Shown here in pieces: positions 24,815-33,768 of a DNA stretch of 33,940 nucleotides. The notes beneath the pieces were generated by a model that saw nothing but the letters and a program-made list of their open reading frames with translations, searched no databases and was not told the DNA's origin. The first letter of the stretch is position 1. Every line of letters starts with the position of its first letter. The position numbers were made by a program, and so were the translations under genes. This DNA is from an uncultured Bacteroidales bacterium (GTDB lineage: Bacteria > Bacteroidota > Bacteroidia > Bacteroidales > UBA932). The stretch is taken from positions 1 to 33,940 of the forward strand of contig ONLD01000025.1 of assembly GCA_900318565.1 (NCBI GenBank), given 5' to 3'.

Positions 24815-25834
24815 GTGAAAACAAAGTTGCTTGGAAAAACTCCGGAAGAACTCGTCGCGGCTGCGGCGAGCTGCTCCCTCAAGCCCTTCGTGGGGCGCCA
24901 ACTCGCTGAGTGGCTGTATGTCAAGAAAGCCACCAGCTGGGAGCGGATGACCAACATTTCCAAGGAATCCAAGGCCCGCCTGCAGGAAAAGTTCGACCTG
25001 GGCTTTTCCGAGCCCGCAGGCGTCGCCCGTTCTTCGGACGGGACGGTAAAATATCTTTTCAGCGTCGGTGAAGGGGAGTACGTGGAGGCCGTGATGATAC
25101 CGGACGAAGACCGCAAGACCCTTTGCGTAAGCAGCCAGAAGGGGTGCCGTATGGGCTGCCGCTTCTGTATGACCGGCAGGGGAGGCTGGCACGGCAATCT
25201 CGACGCCGCGGATATACTCAACCAGTTCCTGAGCATACCCGAGGCGGGTGATCTGACCAACGCTGTGTTTATGGGGATGGGCGAGCCGCTTGACAATTAC
25301 GACTCTCTCGAGCGGGCGATAAGCATACTGACCGACGAAAAATGTTTCGGATGGAGCCCCAAGCGCATCACCGTCAGTACGATAGGCGTGCTGCCCGCGC
25401 TGCGGCGCTTTCTCGACACGCAGCGCTGCCATATCGCGGTGAGCCTGCACAATCCTTTCCCCGACGAGCGCCTCGCCTTTATGCCTGTCCAGAAGGCCTG
25501 GCCCCTGCGGGACGTCATCGACCTTTTGAAAGAATACGACTTCAGCGGCCAGCGCCGCGTGAGTTTCGAATATACGATGTTTGCAGGCTGGAACGATTCC
25601 AAGCGCCACGCCGATGCCCTCATACGGCTGCTCTCCCCGCTGGAGTGCAGGGTGAACCTTATCCGCTTCCACAAGATTCCGGATTTCCCTTATGAATGTG
25701 CTCCGGACATCCGTATGGAAGAGTTCAAAAACCGATTAAACAACCACGGAATAGTATGCACGATAAGAGCTTCGAGAGGCGAGGACATACTCGCTGCCTG
25801 CGGAATGCTTGCCGGAGCGCATTCGCAGCAATAG
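24815..25834 (+). CDS. rlmN: 23S rRNA/tRNA adenine-C2 methyltransferase RlmN
   Basis: A dual-specificity radical-SAM methylase that modifies A2503 of 23S rRNA and A37 of some tRNAs. It has 339 residues: the cluster motif C111-x3-C115-x2-C118 (GCRMGCRFCMTG), and the two catalytic cysteines C104 (TLCVSSQKGC) and C329 (AACGML). MGMGEPLDNYD and VSLHNP are further family signatures. The start is GTG at 24815, the only codon that gives the expected N-terminus (KTKLLGKTPEEL). It begins a plus-strand run through the second PAP2 gene and overlaps the patatin gene by 79 nt. Confidence 0.95.
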   Translation: MKTKLLGKTPEELVAAAASCSLKPFVGRQLAEWLYVKKATSWERMTNISKESKARLQEKFDLGFSEPAGVARSSDGTVKYLFSVGEGEYVEAVMIPDEDRKTLCVSSQKGCRMGCRFCMTGRGGWHGNLDAADILNQFLSIPEAGDLTNAVFMGMGEPLDNYDSLERAISILTDEKCFGWSPKRITVSTIGVLPALRRFLDTQRCHIAVSLHNPFPDERLAFMPVQKAWPLRDVIDLLKEYDFSGQRRVSFEYTMFAGWNDSKRHADALIRLLSPLECRVNLIRFHKIPDFPYECAPDIRMEEFKNRLNNHGIVCTIRASRGEDILAACGMLAGAHSQQ

Positions 25835-28263
25835 CAGCCCTCCTGCTTTCGCCTGCCCTGTGGGCCCAGTCCCAGCAGGCACGGACTCCGGAACATCCCA
25901 ACGGCCTTTCCGTCGACAGCCTTGATCCCGCCGGTGATGCCGTTGCAATCGCCCGGATGCGCGAGCGTATGGATTCCATCCATATCAATCAGCACAGGCC
26001 CACCGTGGCCCTGGTGCTCAGCGGCGGAGGCGCCAAGGGAGCCGCCCACGTGGGTGTGCTCCGTTATCTTGAAGAACACAACATACCCATAGACCTTATC
26101 TGCGGCACGAGTATGGGCGGGCTTGTCGGAGGTATGACCGCCCTCGGATATGATTCCGCCTACCTGGATTCCCTTCTCCGTGCGCAGGACTGGCTGACTA
26201 TGCTGACCGACCGCATAGACCCGTCCTACTACTCTTACAACCGCAAAGTGTACAGGGAGACTTATCTGCTCTCAATCCCGTTCTACTATTCCAAAAAGGA
26301 TTTCCAGTCCCGTATCGACGACCAGGTCCGCTACTTCGACGACGGCGCCCGCTCCACCTTCGGGGAGAACAGCCTTGCCAGTTCGCTGCCGTCCGGCTAT
26401 GTTTACGGATTCAATGTCAACAATCTGATTTCCAGCGTGTCCGTCGGTTATCAGGACAATATGGATTTCTCCGAGCTGCCGATTCCGTTCTTCTGCGTGG
26501 CCGCCGACCTGGTGTCTATGAAGGCCAAGAACTGGACAAAGGGTTCCTTCAAGGATGCGATGCGCTCGACTATGAGCATCCCTGGGCTTTTCAAGCCCGT
26601 ACGCTCCAGGGGAGAGATTCTCGTGGACGGCGGCGTCAGGAACAACTTCCCGGTTGACATCGCCCGCGCTATGGGAGCCGACCTGGTGATAGGAGTTGAC
26701 TTGTCCGACCTTGACCTTACCTATTCCCAGGTCAACAATATAGGCGACATCGTGATGCAGTTCGTTTCTATGCTCGGCAAGGATTCGTTTGACCAAAACG
26801 TAGAGAGCGCAGACGTGTTCATTAAGCCCGACCTGAAAGGATATAATATGATGAGCTTCACGCCCGTAGCCATAGATACTATGATACACCGCGGCTATGT
26901 GGCGGCCTGTATGAAAGCCGATGAGATTGCCGAAATCGAGAAGATAGTCGGCGACGTTCCCAAGACCATCGGCGCGCGCAAGGCCACGGACATCGCCGAG
27001 ACTCCGGTGCACGTCTATGCCGTCGAGTTCGAGGGCCTGTCCAATTCCGAGTCGCGTTTCCTCCAGCGCAAAATAGGTTTCAAGGCCGGTTCCGCCGTGG
27101 ACCGCAAGAAGATGGAAGATATGATGTCGAGAATCGAAGCTACCGGGTGCTTCTCCTCGGTGACTTACAGCCTGCTCGGCAAGGAGGAGCCGTACAGGCT
27201 CGTTTTCAATTGCGCCAAGGGGCCCCGGCACCAGTTCGGAGCCGGAGTGCGCTTCGACACTGAAGAATGGCCGTCATTCCTCTTCAACATAGGTCTCAAC
27301 GAGCACAAGATCAGCGGCCTGAAGTTGAACGTGGACGCCAAGATCGGCCGGAACTCCAAACTCACGGCTAGAGGGATGCTCGACCTCTGGTGGCTGCCCA
27401 CCGTCAATGCCGAAGCCTCCATCAGCACAACCTCATCTACGCTTGTGACTGATCTCGGCAAGGTGGGGGATGGTGCCCGCTGGTGGGGACATTCCGAAAA
27501 ACTGTATCTGTCCAATATACGCTGGACCAGCGTGGATTTCAAGCTGGGAGCGCAGTACAGGCAGTATATCCTGCCAGGCGACAACAGTTACGGAGCCTAT
27601 ATCGCGTCGGTTTATCCCGATAATACGAACGGCGGCTACCTCGGACTGTTCGCAGACGGCAAGCTTTACACGATGGACCGTCTTCACTATCCCAGAAAGG
27701 GCGTCAAGCTGACTTTCGGCTACGAATATGACTTTTTGAAGAAGGACTGCGAATCGTTCAAGCCGCTGCATACCGCATACCTTAATTTCACCCCGGTGGT
27801 GCCTCTGGGAGGACGGGTGGCCATCATTCCCGACCTGCACCTCAGGGCTCTCCTCGGCTCTGCTGCGGGTCCTGACGTCTTCGGAAATGATCCCGGCTAC
27901 TCTTTTGCCCACCAGAACTATGTGGGAGGCTCGATACCGGGCAGGTACATAGACGGCCAGATGCCTTTTATCGGCTTCGGAGATGTCTATCAAGCCGACC
28001 CTTACGCGGCCGTGCTCAACTTGTCGCTGCGGGTCGAGCCATTCAAGAATTTCTTCGTTACGGCTACCGGCGGCTACCTGCGCGAGGCTCCGACTCCCAA
28101 GGATTTCATTACGTCTGTCCTGCCGACCACCTGGGGCGCCGGACTTGAGCTGGGTTACAGCACTCCTCTCGGCCCCGTCAAGGTGCTCGGTACCTGGTCG
28201 GACCGCTTCAAGACGCTGGAAAAAGACCTTGGCTTTTATCTCTCATTGGGCTTTGACTTCTGA
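25756..28263 (+). CDS. PlpD-like patatin phospholipase with POTRA and outer-membrane barrel
   Basis: An 835-residue protein built like type Vd (PlpD) secreted lipases. A signal peptide (CRSAFAAIAALLLSPALWAQ) is followed by a patatin domain with oxyanion loop G90-GGAKG95, nucleophile S119 in GTSMG and D291 of DGG, then a POTRA-like domain (about 415-490, HVYAVEFEGLSNSESRFLQRKI) and a BamA-type 16-strand barrel ending in FYLSLGFDF. It probably cleaves phospholipids at or outside the outer membrane. ATG at 25756 lies inside rlmN; a frame-open ATG at 25696 would give a poorer signal peptide. The long 79-nt overlap with rlmN is unusual. Confidence 0.88.
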   Translation: MHDKSFERRGHTRCLRNACRSAFAAIAALLLSPALWAQSQQARTPEHPNGLSVDSLDPAGDAVAIARMRERMDSIHINQHRPTVALVLSGGGAKGAAHVGVLRYLEEHNIPIDLICGTSMGGLVGGMTALGYDSAYLDSLLRAQDWLTMLTDRIDPSYYSYNRKVYRETYLLSIPFYYSKKDFQSRIDDQVRYFDDGARSTFGENSLASSLPSGYVYGFNVNNLISSVSVGYQDNMDFSELPIPFFCVAADLVSMKAKNWTKGSFKDAMRSTMSIPGLFKPVRSRGEILVDGGVRNNFPVDIARAMGADLVIGVDLSDLDLTYSQVNNIGDIVMQFVSMLGKDSFDQNVESADVFIKPDLKGYNMMSFTPVAIDTMIHRGYVAACMKADEIAEIEKIVGDVPKTIGARKATDIAETPVHVYAVEFEGLSNSESRFLQRKIGFKAGSAVDRKKMEDMMSRIEATGCFSSVTYSLLGKEEPYRLVFNCAKGPRHQFGAGVRFDTEEWPSFLFNIGLNEHKISGLKLNVDAKIGRNSKLTARGMLDLWWLPTVNAEASISTTSSTLVTDLGKVGDGARWWGHSEKLYLSNIRWTSVDFKLGAQYRQYILPGDNSYGAYIASVYPDNTNGGYLGLFADGKLYTMDRLHYPRKGVKLTFGYEYDFLKKDCESFKPLHTAYLNFTPVVPLGGRVAIIPDLHLRALLGSAAGPDVFGNDPGYSFAHQNYVGGSIPGRYIDGQMPFIGFGDVYQADPYAAVLNLSLRVEPFKNFFVTATGGYLREAPTPKDFITSVLPTTWGAGLELGYSTPLGPVKVLGTWSDRFKTLEKDLGFYLSLGFDF

Positions 28264-28264
28264 T

Positions 28265-28708
28265 ATGGACGAGAAGGCGAAAAAGGTCCTGGGCTCTCTC
28301 CAGGGACAGTGCTCGAAGCGGGAGTATTGCCGCAGCGACATCCGCGCCAAGGCGCTTAAGGCCCTGGACGGGGACGCTGCCGCCGCTGATGCCGTACTGG
28401 AGAGCCTGTCGGCCGAAGGATATGTCGATGACAGCCGGTACGCAGGCGCTTTCGCCCGTCAGAAGGCCGCGCTTGACGGATGGGGACCGGTGAAGATACG
28501 CTATGCGCTGAAGATGAAGGGAATAGTCGCCTCTGACATAGATGAGGCCCTCTCGAGCGTCGATCCTGATGCCGCGGGCCGGCGTATGCGGAAGCTGCTG
28601 GACGCCAAGGCGCGCAGCCTGGAGGGAGACCCGCAGGCGCGTTTCAAGCTGATAAAATACGCGCTTTCGCGCGGTTATGAATACGAGGATGTGAAGAATG
28701 AGTTCTGA
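28265..28708 (+). CDS. recX: Regulatory protein RecX
   Basis: A 147-residue, mostly helical protein of the RecX family, which binds the RecA filament and limits its activity. Signature parts are [52 protein letters not shown] and [21 protein letters not shown] at 28265 is one base after the patatin stop; its end overlaps the rnhA start by 11 nt. Confidence 0.9.
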   Translation: MDEKAKKVLGSLQGQCSKREYCRSDIRAKALKALDGDAAAADAVLESLSAEGYVDDSRYAGAFARQKAALDGWGPVKIRYALKMKGIVASDIDEALSSVDPDAAGRRMRKLLDAKARSLEGDPQARFKLIKYALSRGYEYEDVKNEF

Positions 28709-29150
28709 GAGGCCGACTATATATCTTTACACCGATGGTGCGGCAAGCGGCAATCCCGGCCCCGGCGGCTGGGGAGCGGTGCTGTGCTGCGGGCAGTTGC
28801 GCAAGGAAATGAGCGGGGGATTCGCCCGTACCACCAACAACCGGATGGAACTGCTCGCCGTGATTGAAGGCCTTTCGGCGATACGCTGGGAGGGTGCCCG
28901 GGTTGAGGTGTGGAGCGACTCCCAGTATGTGGTGAACACGGTGACGCAGGGCTGGAAGCGCAAGAAGAACCAGGACCTGTGGGCCCGGTTCGATGAGGCG
29001 GCCGCGCGGTTTTCGCTGGAATTCCACTGGCTGAAAGGCCACGCGGGGCATCCGGAAAACGAGCGATGCGACCGTCTTGCTGTGGAGGCCTATTCCAAGC
29101 CGGGGCTCCCTGCCGATGAGGGCTACGAACAGAATGACACATTATTTTAA
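28698..29150 (+). CDS. rnhA: Ribonuclease HI
   Basis: Cuts the RNA strand of RNA-DNA hybrids. It has 150 residues with all catalytic positions: D13 ([16 protein letters not shown]), E51 (NNRMELLAV), D74 (WSDSQYVVN), H118 and D125 ([17 protein letters not shown]). Length and motif spacing are as in E. coli RNase HI. It overlaps recX by 11 nt and ends 6 nt before pdxA. Confidence 0.97.
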   Translation: MSSERPTIYLYTDGAASGNPGPGGWGAVLCCGQLRKEMSGGFARTTNNRMELLAVIEGLSAIRWEGARVEVWSDSQYVVNTVTQGWKRKKNQDLWARFDEAAARFSLEFHWLKGHAGHPENERCDRLAVEAYSKPGLPADEGYEQNDTLF

Positions 29151-29156
29151 TATATT

Positions 29157-30248
29157 ATGCAGAAAACAAGACCAGTCGTGGGCATCACCCAAGGTGATTC
29201 AAACGGCATCGGATATGAAGTGATTATCAAGGCTATTTCGGACCCCAGGGTGCTGGAGTTCTTCACTCCCGTCGTGTACGGTTCTTCCAAGCTGTTCGGT
29301 TTTTACCGCAAGACCATTCCGGAAATCGACCAGATGGATACAAACGTGATTACTTCCGCCGCAGATGCCAAGCCCAAGCGTATCAATGTACTTAATTGCT
29401 TGCCCGACAACGTGTTTGCAGAGCCCGGACAGGCCACCCCTGATTCCGCGCAGGCGGCCATCACGGCCCTTGCCCGTGCCGTCGAAGACATCAAGGCCGG
29501 CCTTATCGACACTCTTGTGACAGGCCCCATCAACAAGAAGGCTATGTCGGGCGAGGGCTTCGGTTTCCCCGGCCACACCGAGTACCTGCAGCAGCAGTTC
29601 GGAGTCAGCGACGTCACTATGGTTATGACCAGCCACAGGCTGCGTCTCGGAGTCGTCACGGGGCATATTCCTCTGAAAGACGTACCTAAGTCCATTACCA
29701 AAGAAAAGATACTCAGCAAGCTGCGTCTCCTGAACCAGTCCCTGCAACGGGATTTCGGCCTTGACCAGCCTCGCATCGCCGTGCTCAGCCTCAATCCGCA
29801 CAGCGGCGACGGCGGCCTTCTCGGCACGGAAGAGCAGGATATCATCATCCCCGCAGTGGCGCAGGCTACCGAAGAAGGCATACTGGCATTCGGCCCCTAT
29901 TCTCCTGACGGGTTCTTCGGCCTTGGACATTATGAGCGCTTCGACGCCACTCTTGCGATGTACCACGACCAGGGCCTCGCACCCTTCAAGGCCCTTTCGT
30001 TCGAAGACGGAGTCAATTATACCGCCGGCCTGCCTATAGTGCGCACTTCGCCCGACCACGGCACGGCCTACGATATGGCCGGCAGGGACGAAGCCGACCC
30101 TCAGTCTATGCGTTCGGCGATTTTCGCTTCCATCGATATCTTCAATGCCCGTAAGGCCTATGCCGCCCTGCAGGAGGGTAAAATGCCTGAAAGGCGCCTT
30201 GAAGGTGCCGAACGCCGCGAACGTCCCGGACGTCCGCAGATTGCCTAG
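29157..30248 (+). CDS. pdxA: 4-hydroxythreonine-4-phosphate dehydrogenase PdxA
   Basis: Oxidises 4-phosphohydroxy-L-threonine in the DXP-dependent route to pyridoxal 5'-phosphate. It has 363 residues. The metal-binding histidines are H170 (VVTGHIPL), H215 (LNPHSGDGG) and H270 (MYHDQGLAPFKAL), with H140 in FPGHTEYL. The N-terminus VGITQGDSNGIGYEVI matches the family. The last 25 residues or so are charged (ERRLEGAERRERPGR) and beyond the usual end. Stop and the next start nearly touch. Confidence 0.95.
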   Translation: MQKTRPVVGITQGDSNGIGYEVIIKAISDPRVLEFFTPVVYGSSKLFGFYRKTIPEIDQMDTNVITSAADAKPKRINVLNCLPDNVFAEPGQATPDSAQAAITALARAVEDIKAGLIDTLVTGPINKKAMSGEGFGFPGHTEYLQQQFGVSDVTMVMTSHRLRLGVVTGHIPLKDVPKSITKEKILSKLRLLNQSLQRDFGLDQPRIAVLSLNPHSGDGGLLGTEEQDIIIPAVAQATEEGILAFGPYSPDGFFGLGHYERFDATLAMYHDQGLAPFKALSFEDGVNYTAGLPIVRTSPDHGTAYDMAGRDEADPQSMRSAIFASIDIFNARKAYAALQEGKMPERRLEGAERRERPGRPQIA

Positions 30249-30250
30249 TG

Positions 30251-31027
30251 ATGAGACGCATCCCGGCAGTGCTGCTTGTGTTGCTGATGCTGAGCCCGCT
30301 TCTGCGGGCCCAGCATACGGCTGATACGCTCGCGCACCGCCTTCCATCGGATTTCAAGGCGACCCAGCTGATTGCTCCCGCGGTTCTCTTGGGAGCGGGA
30401 TTTGCTGTGCACTATGCCGGCCACGAGCCGATAGAAACGGGGACCCGGGATTTCGTGTTCCGGGAGCTCAGAGGAGAGACGCTGCTTCCCGACTTAGGCA
30501 CCTACTTTCAGTATGTACCGCTTACCCTGCACCTGGGACTTGGAATGGTCGGGGGCCGACCGAAACACGCGCTTGCAGACAGGGCGATAGAATCCGCCAT
30601 CGCCCATTTGTTCTGCGGTTGCGGCAGTTTTGTGGCCAAGCGTGTCTTCGATTCCCTGCGCCCGGACGGCAGCAGCAATAATTCATTCCCGTCGGGACAC
30701 ACATCCCTGGTTTTCACGGGGGCGGAACTGATGCGTATGGATTATGGAAATGCCTGGGGAGCAGGAGCTTATGTGCTTTCCTCCGCAGTCGCGGCTTCCC
30801 GTCTCTACTACGACCGCCACTGGCTAGGAGACATCCTCGCCGGGGCAGGCTGGGGCATACTCTGCGCGCACGCCGGGGGCTGGCTCCTGAAGCCCGTGAA
30901 GCGTCTTTTCGGCATTCCCGAGCTGGGCTGGGACGGCCTCCGCACCCGCAAGGCGCAGATAGCCTTCGTGCCCTGCGTGAATCCTGTTTCGGGAGCTTAT
31001 TCGGCGTCGCTGTCGGTAGTCTTCTGA
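30251..31027 (+). CDS. PAP2-family phosphatase with signal peptide
   Basis: A 258-residue exported or membrane PAP2 protein. A signal peptide (MRRIPAVLLVLLMLSPLLRA) is followed by hydrophobic segments and the catalytic signature: KRVFDSLRPDG, FPSGHTS and SRLYYDRHWLGDIL. Unlike the other PAP2 protein at 21695 it has the standard PSGH and a C-terminal stretch (KAQIAFVPCVNPVSGAYSAS...VVF) of beta character, seen in some outer-membrane-linked lipid phosphatases. GTG at 30248 would add one residue. The end overlaps the convergent M64 gene by 31 nt. Substrate unknown. Confidence 0.85.
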   Translation: MRRIPAVLLVLLMLSPLLRAQHTADTLAHRLPSDFKATQLIAPAVLLGAGFAVHYAGHEPIETGTRDFVFRELRGETLLPDLGTYFQYVPLTLHLGLGMVGGRPKHALADRAIESAIAHLFCGCGSFVAKRVFDSLRPDGSSNNSFPSGHTSLVFTGAELMRMDYGNAWGAGAYVLSSAVAASRLYYDRHWLGDILAGAGWGILCAHAGGWLLKPVKRLFGIPELGWDGLRTRKAQIAFVPCVNPVSGAYSASLSVVF

Positions 31028-32232
31028 GGCTCCGTATAGAATCGTATCATCGTCTCAATCGCCCTTCTGCACACGGGACAGAATCCCGGTGCGGAGTTGG
31101 TGCGCATACGGCAGTCCTCGCAGCCGCGCCAAACGCCTTTGGACTGGTAGCCGCCGCCCTCGATGACCGAGACTCCGCCGTGCCCCAGCATATCTTCCCA
31201 CTTGCTGCCGAAGTCTTTCATCGTGGTGATGTTGGGCTCCCAGGGCTCATAGTCGGGGTGGTAGTAGTCGCTGTACTGGTCGTCGTAGAAATACTCGTCG
31301 GCAAGGCCCGCGAAACTGTGGCCGAATTCGTGGACCACCACGGGCCGGAAGTCTTTGTGGCCGGCCGCGGTCAGGGTATAGGAATTGTATATGCCTCCGC
31401 CTCCGTAAGTTTCTGTATTTGCGAGTATTATGATATGTTCGTAAGGCACTGTCCCCAGCCTGTCGTGCAAGTCTTTCAGATGCAGGGTGGTCAGGTAGCG
31501 GGAAGAGTAGAAAGTGTCGAAACCGGAGTGCAGGGGAGTATCTTTCCACAGCCCTTCCGCCGGGACGCTTACCCCGCTCTCGCGGGAACTGAGAGCAACG
31601 GCCCTGAAGTTGAACCGGTTCTTGAAACCGCAGAAAGGCTCGGCGGCCATAATCGAACGCACGGCCCTGGCGGCGTCGGCGTAGAACTTTTCTTTCTCGG
31701 AAGCGGTGTAGCCTTCAGCTACGACGGCCACGTCTATGCATTGCTCCACGGGACCGCCGATGGCAATCTCCCGGACCTCCGGAGTCTCGGCGGACGGGCG
31801 TATGAGTATGTCCGAGGGGTCCACTCCGTGAGTGAAACTGCAGGCTGTGCAGCCGTGGGAGTCGTACAGCTCGACGCACACCGTGGCAGGTCCTTCAGGC
31901 AGAGGAAGGAGAAAGACATTTTCGAAGCTGCGTTTCGTGCGAGTGGCTTCTTCGGTGTGCTGCCATTCCTGAAACAATGTGCTGAAAGACTGGCAGTAAA
32001 GCACGCTGCCGTCTTCGGAGCGCAGGGTTATGCTGCCGCCGCCTCGGAGGGGCGTATCCTGCATATTCACCCTTCTGCCGGCCCAGCCTTCTATGCTGCG
32101 GATTTCATCCACGGAAACTTCCGTCTGCGAGCAATTGCCTGAAAATGAGTAATCTATGCGCAAAGTCCTGCTCTGGGCCGCTCCCAGGAGGGAAAGGCAC
32201 AGCAAGATGCTCGATAAAAATAATCTTCTCAT
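30997..32232 (-). CDS. Secreted M64-family (IgA-type) zinc metallopeptidase
   Basis: A 411-residue secreted protein: signal peptide (MRRLFLSSILLCLSLLGAAQ), an N-terminal beta domain of about 140 residues typical of the M64 N-domain, then the peptidase domain (DVAVVAEGYTASEKEKFYADA) with the zinc motif H301-E302-x2-H305 followed by LADEY. Four cysteines near the end (CEDC and CPVC, about 365-384) could bind a second metal or form disulfides. M64 was named from the Clostridium ramosum IgA protease, but the substrate of Bacteroidetes members is mostly unknown. ATG at 32232 lies 5 nt after a -7 box. Confidence 0.9.
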   Translation of the reverse strand: MRRLFLSSILLCLSLLGAAQSRTLRIDYSFSGNCSQTEVSVDEIRSIEGWAGRRVNMQDTPLRGGGSITLRSEDGSVLYCQSFSTLFQEWQHTEEATRTKRSFENVFLLPLPEGPATVCVELYDSHGCTACSFTHGVDPSDILIRPSAETPEVREIAIGGPVEQCIDVAVVAEGYTASEKEKFYADAARAVRSIMAAEPFCGFKNRFNFRAVALSSRESGVSVPAEGLWKDTPLHSGFDTFYSSRYLTTLHLKDLHDRLGTVPYEHIIILANTETYGGGGIYNSYTLTAAGHKDFRPVVVHEFGHSFAGLADEYFYDDQYSDYYHPDYEPWEPNITTMKDFGSKWEDMLGHGGVSVIEGGGYQSKGVWRGCEDCRMRTNSAPGFCPVCRRAIETMIRFYTEPQKTTDSDAE

Positions 32233-32237
32233 AATGA

Positions 32238-32245
32238 CAAAAATA
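32238..32245 (-). promoter_or_regulatory. -7 box (TATTTTTG) of the M64 gene, next to the start codon
   Basis: TATTTTTG on the minus strand is followed by TCATT and the ATG at 32232, the same close spacing seen at tgt and rlmN. Confidence 0.55.
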
Positions 32246-32288
32246 CACTATTTATAGTTAACTTTACACACTTAACTGTATAACTTGT

Positions 32289-33704
32289 ATGCTTAACATT
32301 AAAACGAAGGCTGATCTTGTGCAATATTGCCTTGATAACCAAGTAGAATTCCTTGATTTTCACTATTGCGGCTGGGACGGGCGCCTCAAGACCCTGAATT
32401 TTGTCATTCGCGACCAGGAGCATCTGCTCAATATCCTCGAAGCCGGGGAGAGAGTGGACGGCTCCAGCCTTTTCCCTTTCGTGCAGGCCGGAAAGAGCGA
32501 CCTCTATGTCGTGCCCCGCTACCGTACTGCTTTCCGCGATCCTTTCGCGCAGGTGCCCACGGTGGGCGTGCTCTGCTCTTTCTTCAACCGCGACGGAGAG
32601 CCTTTCGAGAGTTCTCCCGAGTACGTGCTGGCGAAAGCGTCTGAGGCCTTCACTGAAAAGACGGGCCTGCAGATGCAGACGATGGGGGAGTTGGAGTATT
32701 ACGTCATCGCCGAAGACGACGGAATGTTTCCCATTGATGACCAGAAGGGCTACCACGAAAGTGCGCCGTTTACCAAATTCGCCGACTTCCGCGTCGAGGC
32801 GGTGCGCCTGATTACCCAGGCCGGCGGGATGGTCAAGTACGCGCACAGCGAGGTGGGCAATTTCCGCCAGGACGGCAAGATATTCGAACAGAACGAGATA
32901 GAGTTCCTGCCCGTGGACATACGCGATGCCGCAGACCAGCTGGTTCTGGCGAAGTGGATTATGCGTCAGCTGGCCTGGGACTACGGCCTGACCATCACCT
33001 TCGCCCCGAAGATTACCGCAGGGAAGGCCGGCTCCGGGATGCACGTGCACTGCAAGTTCACCCGCGACGGCAAGAGCGTTATGGTGCGGGACGGAGACAT
33101 CACGGATGAAGTGCGCCGCGCCATAGCCGGCTATATGGACGCCGGCACCTCCCTTACCGCTTTCGGCAATCCTCATCCGCTGGCGTTTATGCGCTTGGTT
33201 CCCAATCAGGAAGCGCCTACGTCGCTGTGCTGGTCCCATTCCAACCGCAGTGCGCTGGTGCGTGTGCCCCTCGGCTGGACGAAGAAGGTCGATATGGCCG
33301 CCCTCTGCAATCCCGGAGAGCCGCCCGTGGACAAGGATTTCTCCGACAAGGCTACTTTCGAGTGGCGCGCCTCAGACGGCACCGCAAACGTGTACCTGCT
33401 GATGGCGGCGCTGTGTTGCGCGGCGCGGCACGGCTTCGGAATGCCCGATGCCCTTGAAGTGGCCCGCCGCACTTATGTGGACCTCGGAGTCAACATCCAC
33501 GCCGCCGGCAACGAGGCCCTGCGCGAATCCCTCGAGCAGCTTCCCGCATCCTGCCAGGAGGCCGCCGCGGCGCTTGATGCCGACAGGCTCATTTACACCA
33601 CCGGCGGAGTATTCCCGGATGATATGATAGATTATCTTATAAAGACTTTGAAGTCATTCGGCCCCGAAGATTCCGTGGTGGAGAACAATCTGCATATAGC
33701 TTAG
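32289..33704 (+). CDS. glnA: Glutamine synthetase, type I
   Basis: Joins ammonia and glutamate to glutamine with ATP. It has 471 residues: the beta-grasp N-domain (VEFLDFHYCGWDGRLKTLNFVI), the metal-site segment MGELEYYVIAEDDG, NEIEFLP, the ammonium/glutamate region APKITAGKAGSGMHVHCKF, FGNPHPLAFMRLVPNQEAPTS, and NRSALVRVPLGW. GSI type is set by size; Bacteroidetes also have a large GSIII elsewhere. I do not see the NLYDLPP-type adenylylation site. No clear TAnnTTTG box was found before ATG 32289, although the 56-nt gap to the divergent M64 gene must hold both promoters. Confidence 0.92.
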   Translation: MLNIKTKADLVQYCLDNQVEFLDFHYCGWDGRLKTLNFVIRDQEHLLNILEAGERVDGSSLFPFVQAGKSDLYVVPRYRTAFRDPFAQVPTVGVLCSFFNRDGEPFESSPEYVLAKASEAFTEKTGLQMQTMGELEYYVIAEDDGMFPIDDQKGYHESAPFTKFADFRVEAVRLITQAGGMVKYAHSEVGNFRQDGKIFEQNEIEFLPVDIRDAADQLVLAKWIMRQLAWDYGLTITFAPKITAGKAGSGMHVHCKFTRDGKSVMVRDGDITDEVRRAIAGYMDAGTSLTAFGNPHPLAFMRLVPNQEAPTSLCWSHSNRSALVRVPLGWTKKVDMAALCNPGEPPVDKDFSDKATFEWRASDGTANVYLLMAALCCAARHGFGMPDALEVARRTYVDLGVNIHAAGNEALRESLEQLPASCQEAAAALDADRLIYTTGGVFPDDMIDYLIKTLKSFGPEDSVVENNLHIA

Positions 33705-33713
33705 GTTCATTGC

Positions 33714-33744
33714 TTGCGAATCCCGCAGAAATGCGTTATATTTG
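33714..33744 (+). promoter_or_regulatory. Promoter of the polysaccharide-export gene
   Basis: TTG at 33714-33716, a 20-nt spacer and TATATTTG at 33737-33744, then a leader of roughly 20 nt to the ATG at 33769. This starts a new transcription unit after glnA. Confidence 0.7.
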
Positions 33745-33768
33745 CACGATTATAGCTATTTAGTTTTT

